NCBI GenBank assembly: GCA_016858145.1
Contig: JAEHOE010000003.1
Coordinates: 1,860,001-1,924,000, forward strand
From: Edaphochlamys debaryana
Taxonomy: Eukaryota > Chlorophyta > Chlorophyceae > Chlamydomonadales
Direction of reading: 5' to 3'
DNA length: 64,000 bases
Position 1 is the stretch's first letter, and each line of letters begins with the position of its first letter. Below the pieces are notes generated by a model. It was given only the letters and a program-made list of their open reading frames with translations, was not told where the DNA came from and did not search any database. Made by a program: the position numbers and the translations under genes. Shown in pieces: positions 23,170 to 34,000 of the stretch.

Positions 23170-24003
23170 AGAGTAAAGAATGCATGCGTACCGCATTTAT
23201 GGCAAAGATGTACATTGTGACTGCACGCCATTAGTGCCCCTTCGCTGCGGGCTACGGGATACGCCTAGGATGCGATGGTTACAGCAGGAACCGCCTCCAG
23301 AAGGGGAGGGGTTGAGCGAGAGCGCCACCTACTGGGTGAGCCACCTGCACACCGACACCCACGCAACGTGACTGACTTTCGGTCGTCACACCACGTTGCT
23401 AGGGCCGGGCCCGTAGAGCCCCCCTCAGTACTATTCCACTAATTCCGCTGTGCCTTTAATCATCGCCTAGGCAAGGACTCGGGACGTCAGGGTTGTAGAA
23501 TGTAGCGGACCCATACCGCACAGCCGATAAGAGGTACTGGGGGGCTGGTGAGGGGCGAGCCTTTCGGCATCCCGGATCTTCAACTCTTGACGGGGCTAGA
23601 AGCATCAACGAACAATCCTAGACGGGGTTGGTGCTGGATAAGTGAGAGAGTGGGCAAGGTGCTCTACAGCCAGAAGTGGCACTTTGAGGGCTCCGTTGTA
23701 CTGTTTCGACTCCCTTCTGAGCCGTGCTTTGACAGCATGTAACCGTTGCAAGCATCACAGAGCCATATAGGCATCTGCTCTCAAGGGCTGCACAATCGTA
23801 AGTGCCGCCAGACGCACCTGTCGTCAGAGCAAGTCAGGGCCCCCGGAGCTTCTCCTCTCTTGGTTTTTTACCCTCCGCCCCGCGCCTGTCCCCGACTCGC
23901 TCACCCAGACTCTTGTTGGCTGGGCGAGGGCAATGTCATCTCCCGGTTGGCTTGCTGACAGTGACACAAGCTGATAGGACAGGCGCAGCCGAGGTTCTTC
24001 TCC
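23170..24003. other. Spacer between U1 copy 2 and the retrotransposon fragment
   Basis: No gene is seen. An inverted repeat, GCAACGTG (23,363-23,370) with CACGTTGC (23,392-23,399), could form a hairpin. Its right end passes into a tandem repeat of TCCTTGATAC/TCCTGTAC units (~23,999-24,049) that abuts the LINE fragment. Confidence 0.35.
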
Positions 24004-24049
24004 TTGATACTCCTTGATACTCCTGATACTCCTGTACTCCTGTACTCCT

Positions 24050-26181
24050 TGGCCCCCCTCCTGTACCTGGCCCCCGGCCAAGCCCTGCTGTCCTTCCTCA
24101 AACGGCTGGAGCTGGGCTTCATCATCGCCAACACCCGCCTAACCGCCAGCCAGTACGCCGACGACTACGGGCAGCTCCTCCGCAGCGCTGCCCAGGTGCC
24201 CGCCCTCATCGCCGCCATGGACAGCTTTGCCGCCGCCTCTGGCCAGCGGCTCAACGCCGCCAAGTCGGAACTCCTCCGCATCGGGGCCCCGCCGCCTGCC
24301 CCACCCCCAGGGCCAGACCACCCCGCCACGTCCGTTGCTGGCCTCCGCATCGTCTCCTCCGCCCGCACCCTCGGTGTCACCTTCACCTCGGAGCCCCCCG
24401 CTAGCAATCCCGTCCCACCCGCCCTGATGGACAAGTACTGCCGCCGCCTCACCGTAGTTGCCTCCCTGGGCCTCTCGGCATTTGGCTCTGCCTCCCGCCT
24501 CTCCGGCTATGGGCTGTCGACACTGCTGTACCACCTCCAGCACAACGGGCTGCCCCCAAGACCAGCGGTAGCGGAGATGATTGGCGCGGCCGCAGCCCTT
24601 GTGGACCGTGGGCTGACCCCAGCCCAGTACCGCAACAACAGGAACTCCGTCCCAGCCGGCGCCCCGGTCACCTGCATGTACCTCCCCCCCAGCGGCGGCG
24701 GTTTTGGCCTGCTCCCCCTCACAGAGCACACCCAGGCGAGGCAGGCAATCTCGGCAATTAGGGGCATCCTGGGCGCCTGCGGCCGCCTGAAGTACAAGCC
24801 GCAGTGGACCCCTGCCCTACTGGCCATGCTCCGGCACCTCCACCCGGCTGCCCATCCCCTGAGCCTGCTGACGGTTCGGCGGCCGGACCCAACCGCGCAC
24901 CCCCGCATCCTGGGCGTGCCGGTCCCGGCATCAACCACCCCGACCCTGGCCCGGCTGGTAGGCAGCCTGGCCTTCCTGCCCCCGGCCACGGTGATCAACG
25001 CGGAGGCCCTGGCGGCGGGCCCCTGGGTGCGCCACGCGCCCCTGTGGGGCAACCCGGCCCTGCCCGCACGGGCGGCATCAGACGTGAGTACAGGAATTGA
25101 GGCAGAGTTAAGGGACCTGTTTGCAGTACGGGGCTTGACGACCGTGGGCATGGCAGTCACGTGTGCAGATGCCCTAGGCAGTATTATCGTCGAGAGTGGG
25201 GTCGGGGGTGTGGCTGGGAGGGCCCACGCTCGGGCGCGCGCTGCGTGCAATAGGGAGTATGGCCAGAGAATTTTGCGTGACATCCTTAGGACAGAAACAC
25301 AGGACTTGCCCCTGGCACTGAGAAACGGGACAGAAATGGCCAGGCGGCTGCAGGACCTGCTGGGACGTCTGCCCGAGGGGTGGGTGGCCGCGGCGCGCGC
25401 TGCAGGCGGCCCTGCGGGGTCTGAGCTCGAGGCGTGGGGCAAAATAGCAGATAGTGTGGGGTGGGGGGACGTCGCTCTGAGCAAATTGTCGGTCCAGATT
25501 GCAACCCAGCTGCAGCTGGGCCCAGCGCGCACCCGACTGGTGCACAAGCATACAGAGTTTATTCGGGAGGCTTTGGGGACGGGGGAGGCCGCGGAGGCTG
25601 AAGTTACGCGGCTGAAGGCTGTCTGGCCCCGTTTGTGGAAGTTGAAGTGGGAAGCAAGCAACAAGGAGCCCCTGTGGCGACTTGCCATGGACGGATATCC
25701 AGGGTTGGGCATGCATCGAGCCCAGCTGGGCACGAGTGAGGTAGCCTGGTGCCCGTGTGGGCAGGCGATGAACCAAGGTGACCGGCTCCACCATTTCTGG
25801 TCGTGTGCGGCAACGATGGCAGTGCGCACAAGATTGAGCGATGCGATTGGTCGGGCAGTCAAGAGGCATGAGGTTTGGTTGGTGCAGGCCCCCGCGGGCA
25901 TCCAGCAGCAAGTTTGGGATGTGGTGTGCTTGGCCGCCGTTGGGGCCATGGAGCAAGCACGACGCTACAAGTACGCGCATCGGGGTGCACAGGGTCTGAT
26001 CATGCAGGCAAGGGCGCTGGCGAGGGGAGAGCTTGAAGCGCGCCTTCAGTGCTTTGCCGGGGTGGGGTCAGCCCCGTCAGATTGGGACACGGTGCCTGAG
26101 GACCACCCCTTTTTGGCCGTGACTGAGGAGGGAGATGTGCGTTACATGCCCCACGTTGAGGTGATGGATGGTCTTCACTAG
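24050..26181 (+). mobile_element. 5'-truncated non-LTR retrotransposon: reverse transcriptase C-terminal part
   Basis: An open frame of ~710 codons begins LAPLLYLAPGQALLSFL, equivalent to reverse transcriptase block 4/5 of L1-like elements, where PLAP.LY normally follows a QG(C/D) motif that is missing here. The catalytic YADD sits at about 24,154-24,165, followed by SGQRLNAAKSELL (a thumb-side motif of LINE enzymes). A long C-terminal region carries WCPCG and HHFWSC (about 25,749-25,806), the Cys/His knuckle typical of L1-like ORF2. The endonuclease domain and the first RT blocks are absent, so this is a dead, 5'-truncated copy, the usual outcome of target-primed reverse transcription. The frame still lacks stops, so insertion was probably recent. 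Any upstream ATG belongs to flanking repeat rather than to the element. Confidence 0.85.
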
Positions 26182-26460
26182 ATCTCTTTTGGAGCCCGGG
26201 TAGGGGCCCTACCGTTCAAGCTAGGGGGCGGCGTGCTGGCTTGCAGGGGGCAAGCCCGTGAGGTTGGCTGCCAAGCCACGGCGTTCAGCTGCCGTGTACC
26301 CCGCTGGGGTCCCTCATTGTAACCACCGAGGACTTGATACTCGGGGGCTTGCCCCATTCTCCGCTCGGAAAGCGGAGCAGGGGCTACGCCTATGCGGTCA
26401 CGTCGCAGGGTGCCCGGTTGGTGACATTCTCTACTACGGAGAAGCAACATCAGAGGAAGT
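26182..26460 (+). other. Probable 3' untranslated tail of the LINE fragment with two hairpins
   Basis: Directly after the RT stop there is a hairpin GGCTTGC/GCAAGCC at 26,238-26,256 and a second, CTCCGCT/AGCGGAG, at 26,359-26,377. Compact 3' hairpins are recognised by the reverse transcriptase in many LINEs. The true 3' end of the element was not found. Confidence 0.35.
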
Positions 26461-27960
26461 TCTAGTGTCGCTGACGCGCGGACGCGCCCCCGCCGCCAGG
26501 CAGTGCCCCACCGTAGAAGCAGAGGGCCGTCTTAACCAAGTTGCAGAAAGCAGGGGCCGCGAGAAGCCCTGGCGTGGGGCGCGGCCGCTCCGTTTGCTGC
26601 GTTTGCGGCGCCTTCCCAAGGCACGCTAGAGCGCCTGCGACTAGCCGCGCGCGCCACGCATGATGCATGCCACGCGGCCACGCGGCCTCCCTCCCCCCGA
26701 AGCCCCCAGCGCCGCCCGCGACCCGTACCCAACGAAGTCCCGCTCCCAAACAAAGGGGGGCAAGCCCGGACTGCTGCGCAGCTCAGTGGTTTTCCTCGCC
26801 GTGAGATGGGCGGTTGCCACTTCAGAGACGGCACGGATTAAGATGCTCAGGTGTAATTCTCGGCTTGCCAGGTCGACTTTGCTTCGGGGCTATGCTTCGG
26901 GGCTACGCCCTCCTCCCCTGATGGACAGATGCACCAGGGGGGGGCAGGGTTTATTACAAAGTTATGGGCGGCCAAAGTTCCCGGTGAAACCTTTCGTCAA
27001 AGGGGGCGCTTGGAATCTGTTCCAGCGGCCCAGGGCACTCTCCAGCATCTGGCGAGCCATTCAACCCCTTCCAGCAGTGCCCGCGGGTCGGGACATGTCG
27101 ACATGGCAGCCCGTCGACGCACACGTCGCTACCGCAGGCCGTCACCTCTGTCCTCTCGAAGTCCTCCGCCACCCGCAAGCTTGCGCCCCGCGCAATGTAT
27201 GTCCAGCACGGTCATAGCATCGCCCCTCAGTGCCGAGCTGACGGTCAATGGACGGGTCGAAGCCATGGCGTGGTCAATGGCTCCCGGCCAACTTGGGCAG
27301 CCGACCATGGTGTGTGCACCCAGCGATAGAGCACGCAGGAAGAAGCATAGAGACACAGGAACGGCTTAAATTGGAGTACGGGAAGGCCTTGTACGACAGT
27401 GTCGTACACTGTACGGGTCGGCCGGTCGTCGGTCGGGGGGGGGGGGGTCCAGGGGTTTGGGGGCATGGTGTCCGTGAATTTCGTTCCTATCCCCCCCCTG
27501 GATGCACTCCTACGCCTTGACCTGAAACTCGTGCTCTCTACACTCAACGCAACACCACCTCAACTGCCAACGCACTTCCCAACCTTCTGATCCTTTCAAC
27601 ACATCTCTGAACGGGTGGGCAGATGCCCTCGTTTGCTTGATGTTACAGGTGCCCGTGTGTCCAAGTGCCCAAGTGTCTCTACACCCATGCTGCATTTCGT
27701 GCATTGCTTGTAACCCATGCTGCATCAAGCGCTGCTAGTGCATATTCGGCACTGATCTGGCTAGCTTCGTGCTCAATTCAACACGTGCCACAACGAGCCA
27801 GGCGATTCGGGGGAGGTGCCCTCCTCCGCCCTGATCTTGCAGGTGCGTGCCGTACTGCCCTCTGCAACTGTCACACTCACTGCAACACAACGCCGCACAA
27901 CGCCGGCACAACATTACCTGGCGCACCCTCTGGAGCCATGCCTGACCCGCCTGCCCAGGT
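26461..27960. other. Spacer, no gene seen
   Basis: No coding exon could be supported. Bases ~26,727-26,800 resemble ~53,121-53,175 (shared GGGGGCAAGCCC...GCAGCTCAGTGG), indicating a low-copy dispersed repeat. A minus-strand TGTAA (TTACA on the + strand at 27,643-27,647) may be the polyadenylation signal of the SNF2 gene, whose stop lies ~390 bases away. Confidence 0.35.
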
Positions 27961-28034
27961 CGTAACTTCTATGTGAGCCTACTGGTGTCAGCAGCCTTAG
28001 CCACACGGCTGGCACTGCGTCCAGCACACCCTGC

Positions 28035-31000
28035 TCACGCGGCCGACGACATCGCCTTCGCAAGCGCATCCTGCGCAGCCACCAGCCTCTCCAGGTGGGC
28101 AATCTCCTGGGCTTCGATCTCCCGCTTCGCTATTTCCACCAGCTTCCGCGCCGCCTCCAGGACCTCCTCCGCGCCCTACCTTGGCCGCCTCCCGGCACTC
28201 CGGAGACTCTTCCTCCAGCCTCTGCCGCTGGGCCGCACGCGAGGCGGCCTTCGCCTTGGCCGCCTTGGCCGCTGCCTCCCGCAGGGCCTCATCCCTGAGC
28301 GGCTGGTGGTACGTGCGGGCGTTGGCGGCGATGAGCGCAATGTCCGCCCGCAGCTCCTCCAGCCCCTGCTGGCTGGGGGTGTACTTGCGCTTCTTGAACA
28401 TGTACTCGATCCACATGGGCTGAGCCACGCGCTCCGTGTAGCCCTCAAACTGCAGACGAACCCAAGGGCAGAAGGGGCTCTAGCAGGCGAGCACTCCTTG
28501 GCGTACCGCTGCAACCCACAGTACCCCCACGGAATACCCCCCCCCTCTAGTGTAGAGCTATGCGCGCTTGCCTGCTTGGCGGGGTCTGTCCCGAAGCACT
28601 CGGCGCAGTCCTTGTTATTCTGCGGGACGAGGAGGGAAGGGCTCAGAGTGCCTGGAAGCAGAGCACGGACAATGGCGCCATTACTGCTGGCACCATGTTG
28701 TAGCCCCAGTCCCGCAGCCTCACCCGTATTTTCACGAGGACTCGCTTTATGCTTTCGTGGTAGATAGCCTGCAGGGCACGGATCGAGAGTGGGTCGAAGT
28801 GAGACCGAGTTGATAAGCACTTCTGTGACACGGCAAAACCACACCAGCAGTCGCAACCTGGCCAGGGCACAGGAGCAAGTCAAGGACAGGCGCTGGGGCC
28901 AGGTCAGAAACGAAACGCACCTCGATCTCCTGAAGCGCCTTCTGCTCCTTTTTGGAAGGCGACGCGCCGCCCTGCCCGTGTCCCGGCCTCTGTCCCCCGC
29001 TCATCAAGGCCCTTGGGTCCGCTAAGCCGGCACCCGAGGACGGGGGCGAGGCCAGCTGGGGCGAGGGCGGGGAGACTGCAGTGCCCGCAGAGCCCGGCTT
29101 CACCCCTGCGCCGCCGGTGCCCGCAGCCCCCGCGGCCCTTGGTGCGTCCACGTCTGCGTGAGTCGCAGATCTCGGCGGCGGTTTTATGATAGGGGAAGGC
29201 ACCGGCACCAGACCAGCAGCAGGGACCAAATCAGCAGTAGCGGCTGCGTCTACTGCCGCGCCCAAGCTCGCGGCCGCACCAGGACCTGCCAAAGCGCCGC
29301 CCACGCCCGCTGCGGTATTGATGCCCTTCAGAGACCTGGAACCGCTGCCGCCCTGCGCCAACCTGACGCTGCGCCGGCGCGAGTCGGCTGGCGGCGGCAG
29401 CCCTTGCTGCCGCCCCGTGTCCAAAGCCGCAGCGCCACGCCGACCGAGAGACTCGGCCAGCGCCTGCAAGCCGCGTGCCTGTGGCACGTGGGCGCAGCGC
29501 GGAGGAGGAGCGGCTCCACCGGCAGCCCTGCCTGGAGACACCCCCGCATTGGGGGTTCCCGCCAGCCTTGCCGCCGCTGCCGGTGTGGCGGCGGGCCTTC
29601 CCCCCGGGTCCGCTTGCGGCGCCTGCTGCTGGGGCTGGCGGGCGCCGGACGCGCCGCTGCCGCCGGCTTGGATTGCGGGCGCCGGCGGTGGAGCCATAGC
29701 TGCAGCTCCGCCACCAATTGCGTTGCCGCTCCCACCGGCACTCACTCCGCCTCCGGGGCGTGCCGGCGCTACGAGTCCTCCTACTCTTCTTCCTCGCCCA
29801 AACACACCTGTAAACACCTCCCGCCTTCCCGCGGCTGCTGCTGTGGCGGCGGTCTGCTGCGGCTGGCGGGCGCCGGACGCGCCGCTGCCGCCGGCTTGGA
29901 TTGCGGGCGCCGGCGGTGGAGCCATAGCTGCAGCTCCGCCACCAATTGCGTTGCCGCTCCCACCGGCACTCGCTCCGCCGCTGGGGCCTGCCGGCGCTAC
30001 GAGTCCTAATCCTCGTGCACCTTCATAACAGCGTCTCCGAATTTCACTCAAAGAGAGCGGGACCGCAGTCCACTTGTCGGCAGCAGCCGCACCCGCCACG
30101 GCGCCGCCGTCAGCGGGGCCCTCGTCCACCATGAACGGCCCTGCGCCGTCCAGCTGGCCGGCACCGGTCGGAGCACCTGCTGAGCGGGGGAACGCATGGG
30201 TGGAGTCAGCGCCCACATGACATGGACCTCGCAGGCCCTTGCACCCGTGCCCCTGCCCAGTCTCAAGCCGAGGCGCCCGCACCTGCCGCCGCCTGGGCTC
30301 CTGCGCCCGAGCCTCCAGCAGCTGCCTCTCCCGCCACCGCAGGGCCGCCGTCGTCGGCAGCTTCGGCCGCCGGAGCCGGTACCGCCACTACCGGGGCCGC
30401 CGCCGCCGCCATAGTTAGGGTTGACAACCCCATCTCCGACTCCGTCACCCCCTCCGGTCCCGCGGGCGCATGTACGAACGCGGCGGAGGGTCCCCGCTGG
30501 GGCACCGATTGGACCTGCTCGGCCCGGACACCGGACCGGGGTCCAGCAATGTCGTCGGGCCCAGTCCGCGGTGCTGCCCTTGCTCTTGGGCCGGCAAGCT
30601 GCTGCGTCTGCGTCTGAGTGGACGCTCCTGCGCTGGCGCCTCTAGCCGCTGCCGCCATCATCACCGCCGCTGCGGCAACGGCGGCTGCGCGCTTCATCTG
30701 CAGCCCCCCAAAGACAACAGCTTCCGGCGCCGCCGCAGCTCCGAGGCCCGCCCCCGCTGCTGCCCTGGCCCTGACGCTTGCACCGGCAAGCTCCTGCGCC
30801 TGCGGCTGTGCGTGCGCTCCTGCGTCCGCACCCTCAGCTGCCGCCGCCACCGCCGCCGCCGGGGCTGCGCCGCCAGCCGCCGCGAGATCCGCGGCACATG
30901 CGGCTGCACCCATGTCATGCCGCGCTGCCGGAAATGCGTTGACCAGCGGAGCGCGGACCTCGGGGTCCTGGGGGAGGAGGAGGAGGGCGGGGGACGGTGT

Positions 31001-34000
31001 ACGTGTTTGCGTTAGAGGGTGCTATGAGACCGCTGACTGCAACGACCATGCTCTGTCCGTACCAACTCCAGCCTCCTCCACACAGCCAACGGCCCCTCAC
31101 CTGCGCCAGCTGCAGCAGGGTGGTGTCCCGCCCAGCGCCCTCCGCGTCCGCACTGCCACCCGCCGCGCCCCCGGCCCCCGCCGCCCCCGCCGCCAGCCCC
31201 TGCAGCCTGTGCAGTGCGTCCTCGGAGCTCATGCGGGGCGGGGCCTCGTAGGACCAGCGCTTCGCCAGAGCCGCATGGTCCTTGCGGACAGACTTCTTGT
31301 CAACCACCTGGGGGGGGCGGGCAGGCCGTCAGTGCGCGCCAACAAGCCTCAGGCCTAGATGCCTGGCACTCAGTGCACTTTGGCCAGGTGCCCTAGAGAA
31401 ACAACAACAAGCTAGCTCTGTGATCGTTGCCAACACGTGCGACCCACCTTGACGAAGAGCTCCTCCTTGTCCACGTTGAGGTCGTACACGAGCTCCTCCA
31501 GCGTGGCGGCGTACAGCAGGCGGTACACGTACGTGGGCCGTACCTGGCCCATGCGGAAGATGCGGGCGATGGCCTGGGGGGGCAGAGGGGTTTCGCATTC
31601 GGTAGTAAACGAGGAGTTCTGGGCCGCGAGAGCTGCAGCAGCAAAGCAGCGGTCACTTGCACGACCCCACCTGTGCGTTGTACACGGGGTTCCAGGGCAC
31701 ATCGACGATGACCAAGCGGCATGCGGACGTGAGGTTGATTCCCAGGAAGCCGGCCTTGGAGGAGACCAGCATCACCTGAGGGAGGGTTGACCGGGGGCAG
31801 GGGGACCAGTTGACAGGAGATGGGGAGGTGGGGAGACTGGTGGAGGGGAGCGACGTGAGCTGGTGGGCGGTGGGTGCGGCGGTAGGGCGGGGAGTCAAGG
31901 CGGCCAGCAGGCATAGGCATCATGCGTATTCAAGAAGAAAGCGTCTTACTCCCACGCACCCTGGCGCGGCCGAATGCATTGAACTCGTCAATGGCTTCCT
32001 GTCGCTTCTTCGAGGGCACTGTGCCGTCGATCCGGAAGAACTCCGCGCCCCGGCGTTAGCGGAACGAGCCCTCCAGCAGAGCCTGGGGGCGGGGGACGGG
32101 GTGCGCAGGATGAGGTCGAGCGCAGCGGTGACCTCTAAGCCTCTAAGCCATCAAGCTTCGCCGCTCGGGCTGCCGTTAAGGAGGCAAGCGCCGCAACCTT
32201 GTTGTGGAGCGACCGTGGCCTCCCTCGCCTACCTACCCCCCGCTTCCACCCACCTGCACGTCATTGAGGACGCCCAGGCTCTGGGTGAAGAACACCAGCC
32301 GCTCGCCCGCCTCCTGGCAGATCCTGGGAGGGAGGGGGAGGGACGGGAGGGAAGGGAGGGAGGGAATTGAAAGCATCAGGCACGAGAGAAGGCCTGTCGT
32401 CGTCAAGACGTGGAAGTTGGCTGGGAGGGTGTCATGAGGTGGCAAGTCGTGGTGGGGGCAAGCACTGTCCTGCCCTGCCCTCCTCCTCCGCACAGCCCCA
32501 CCTGAGCAGCTTCTGAACGAACAGGGTCTTGGGCAGCGGCCCCCACAGGGGGTCCACGTCCGGGCCGGCCGAGTCCGATCCTCCACCTCCACCGCCACCG
32601 CCTACTCCCTGCTGGCCCTCCGCCTGCCCCTGTGTCGCCTCGGCCCTCAGCGCCTTGAACCGTTCGTGGAGCCGCTCCACCAAAAGAAAGGGAAACTGGC
32701 GGGAGGGGCAATGAGGCGCGCATACGGTGCAGCAGAACGGTGTTTTGCAACACTGCAATGACCGTGCGCCGCAAACTCGCACCTATAGTGGCATGCGGCT
32801 GGTGCTGGGGTGCAGCAGTCATTTCCTAAAGGTCCAGCCCACCGCATACCCAGCGCAAAACATGTCTCCCCCTGCACACATACCTGCACGATGTGATCGT
32901 CCTCCTTGCTCCCGGCACCCGTGTCCCGCTTCTTGCCGCGCCGGGGCCCCGTGGCTCGGCCGCCCGCCGCTGTCTCCGGCCCTGCCCCCGCCGTCGAGGG
33001 GCCCGCACCCTCAGCCACCGCCCCTGTCTCGGCCGCCTCAGCCGCTGCCGCGGCCCCAAAGGACAGCTGCCGCTGCACGAGGGGGCTCAGGAGCTGCGTT
33101 GCGGCCCCCGGTGCGTCTCCGGCTGGTGCCAGGGGTGGCCGTGGCGCGGGGGCCGCGACAGTGGTCGCCTCGGGATTGGCGGCGGCGGGTGGTGTGGCGC
33201 GGCGGAGGGTGTTGGGGCGCGCGGGGCTCAGCTGCAGACGCAGGCCCTCGCCCTCCTCGGCTGTGGAAGGGAGATGGGACGACGGAGGGGCACTCAAAAC
33301 ATTCCCAGCCAACAACCATGCGGGCACTCAAACATTCCCAGCCAACAACCATGCAAGGCGCCAGATAAGGTGAGCAAGGTGAGCCGAGCGCGAGCGAGGG
33401 AGCTGGAACCATACAAGCAGATGTGGGCCCTGCATACGCCGGCCACGGCGCCCACCCGGTGCCCACCCTCCGCGCCCTCCAGCTCCACCGTGCCACTGCC
33501 GCCCGCCTCTGCCGCCTGCTGCATGAGCCGCTCGAAGTTGTGGGGCTGGTTGAGCAGCCTGCTCAGCATCGCAAAGTCGCGGAACAGCTGGGGCGCCTCG
33601 CCACACTCAGTCAGGAGCTGGGGAGGCGAGGGAGGGAGGCAAAGCAGGTGGATGAGGCGTTTACAAGAATCCTCAGCCCTGGGCCACCGACCGCGCGATC
33701 TTCTCCACTGCCTTCTGTCGGCCAACCCACCTCCAGGTATCCCCTGTAGAACTCCCGCTGCCGCTCGTTCATGTCGAGGAGGAAGACCACCTCGGACTTG
33801 GGCGGCAGCTCAGCCTGAGGTAGGGTGAATGGGCACAAGTGGGTCGGCACTTCCGCATGTTGAGCACTGCCGCGGAAATGGCAGTCGGGGTCTCTAACAA
33901 GGATTGCTCAAGCCCCACCCCATGTCGTGCCCCACGGCCCCACCTCGAGGATCTCTGGCCCCGCCCGGTGGATGAATGCGTCCGTTGCGTCTCTCAGCAG

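Noticed and set aside
24004..24050. ATG-initiated start for the reverse transcriptase
   Set aside because: The upstream codons come from a simple tandem repeat and do not match any LINE protein. The element is 5'-truncated.
28540..30913. Separate + strand genes opposite the SNF2 C-terminal exons
   Set aside because: The minus-strand exons join in phase across four introns and encode a bromodomain. The + strand frames are shadows.
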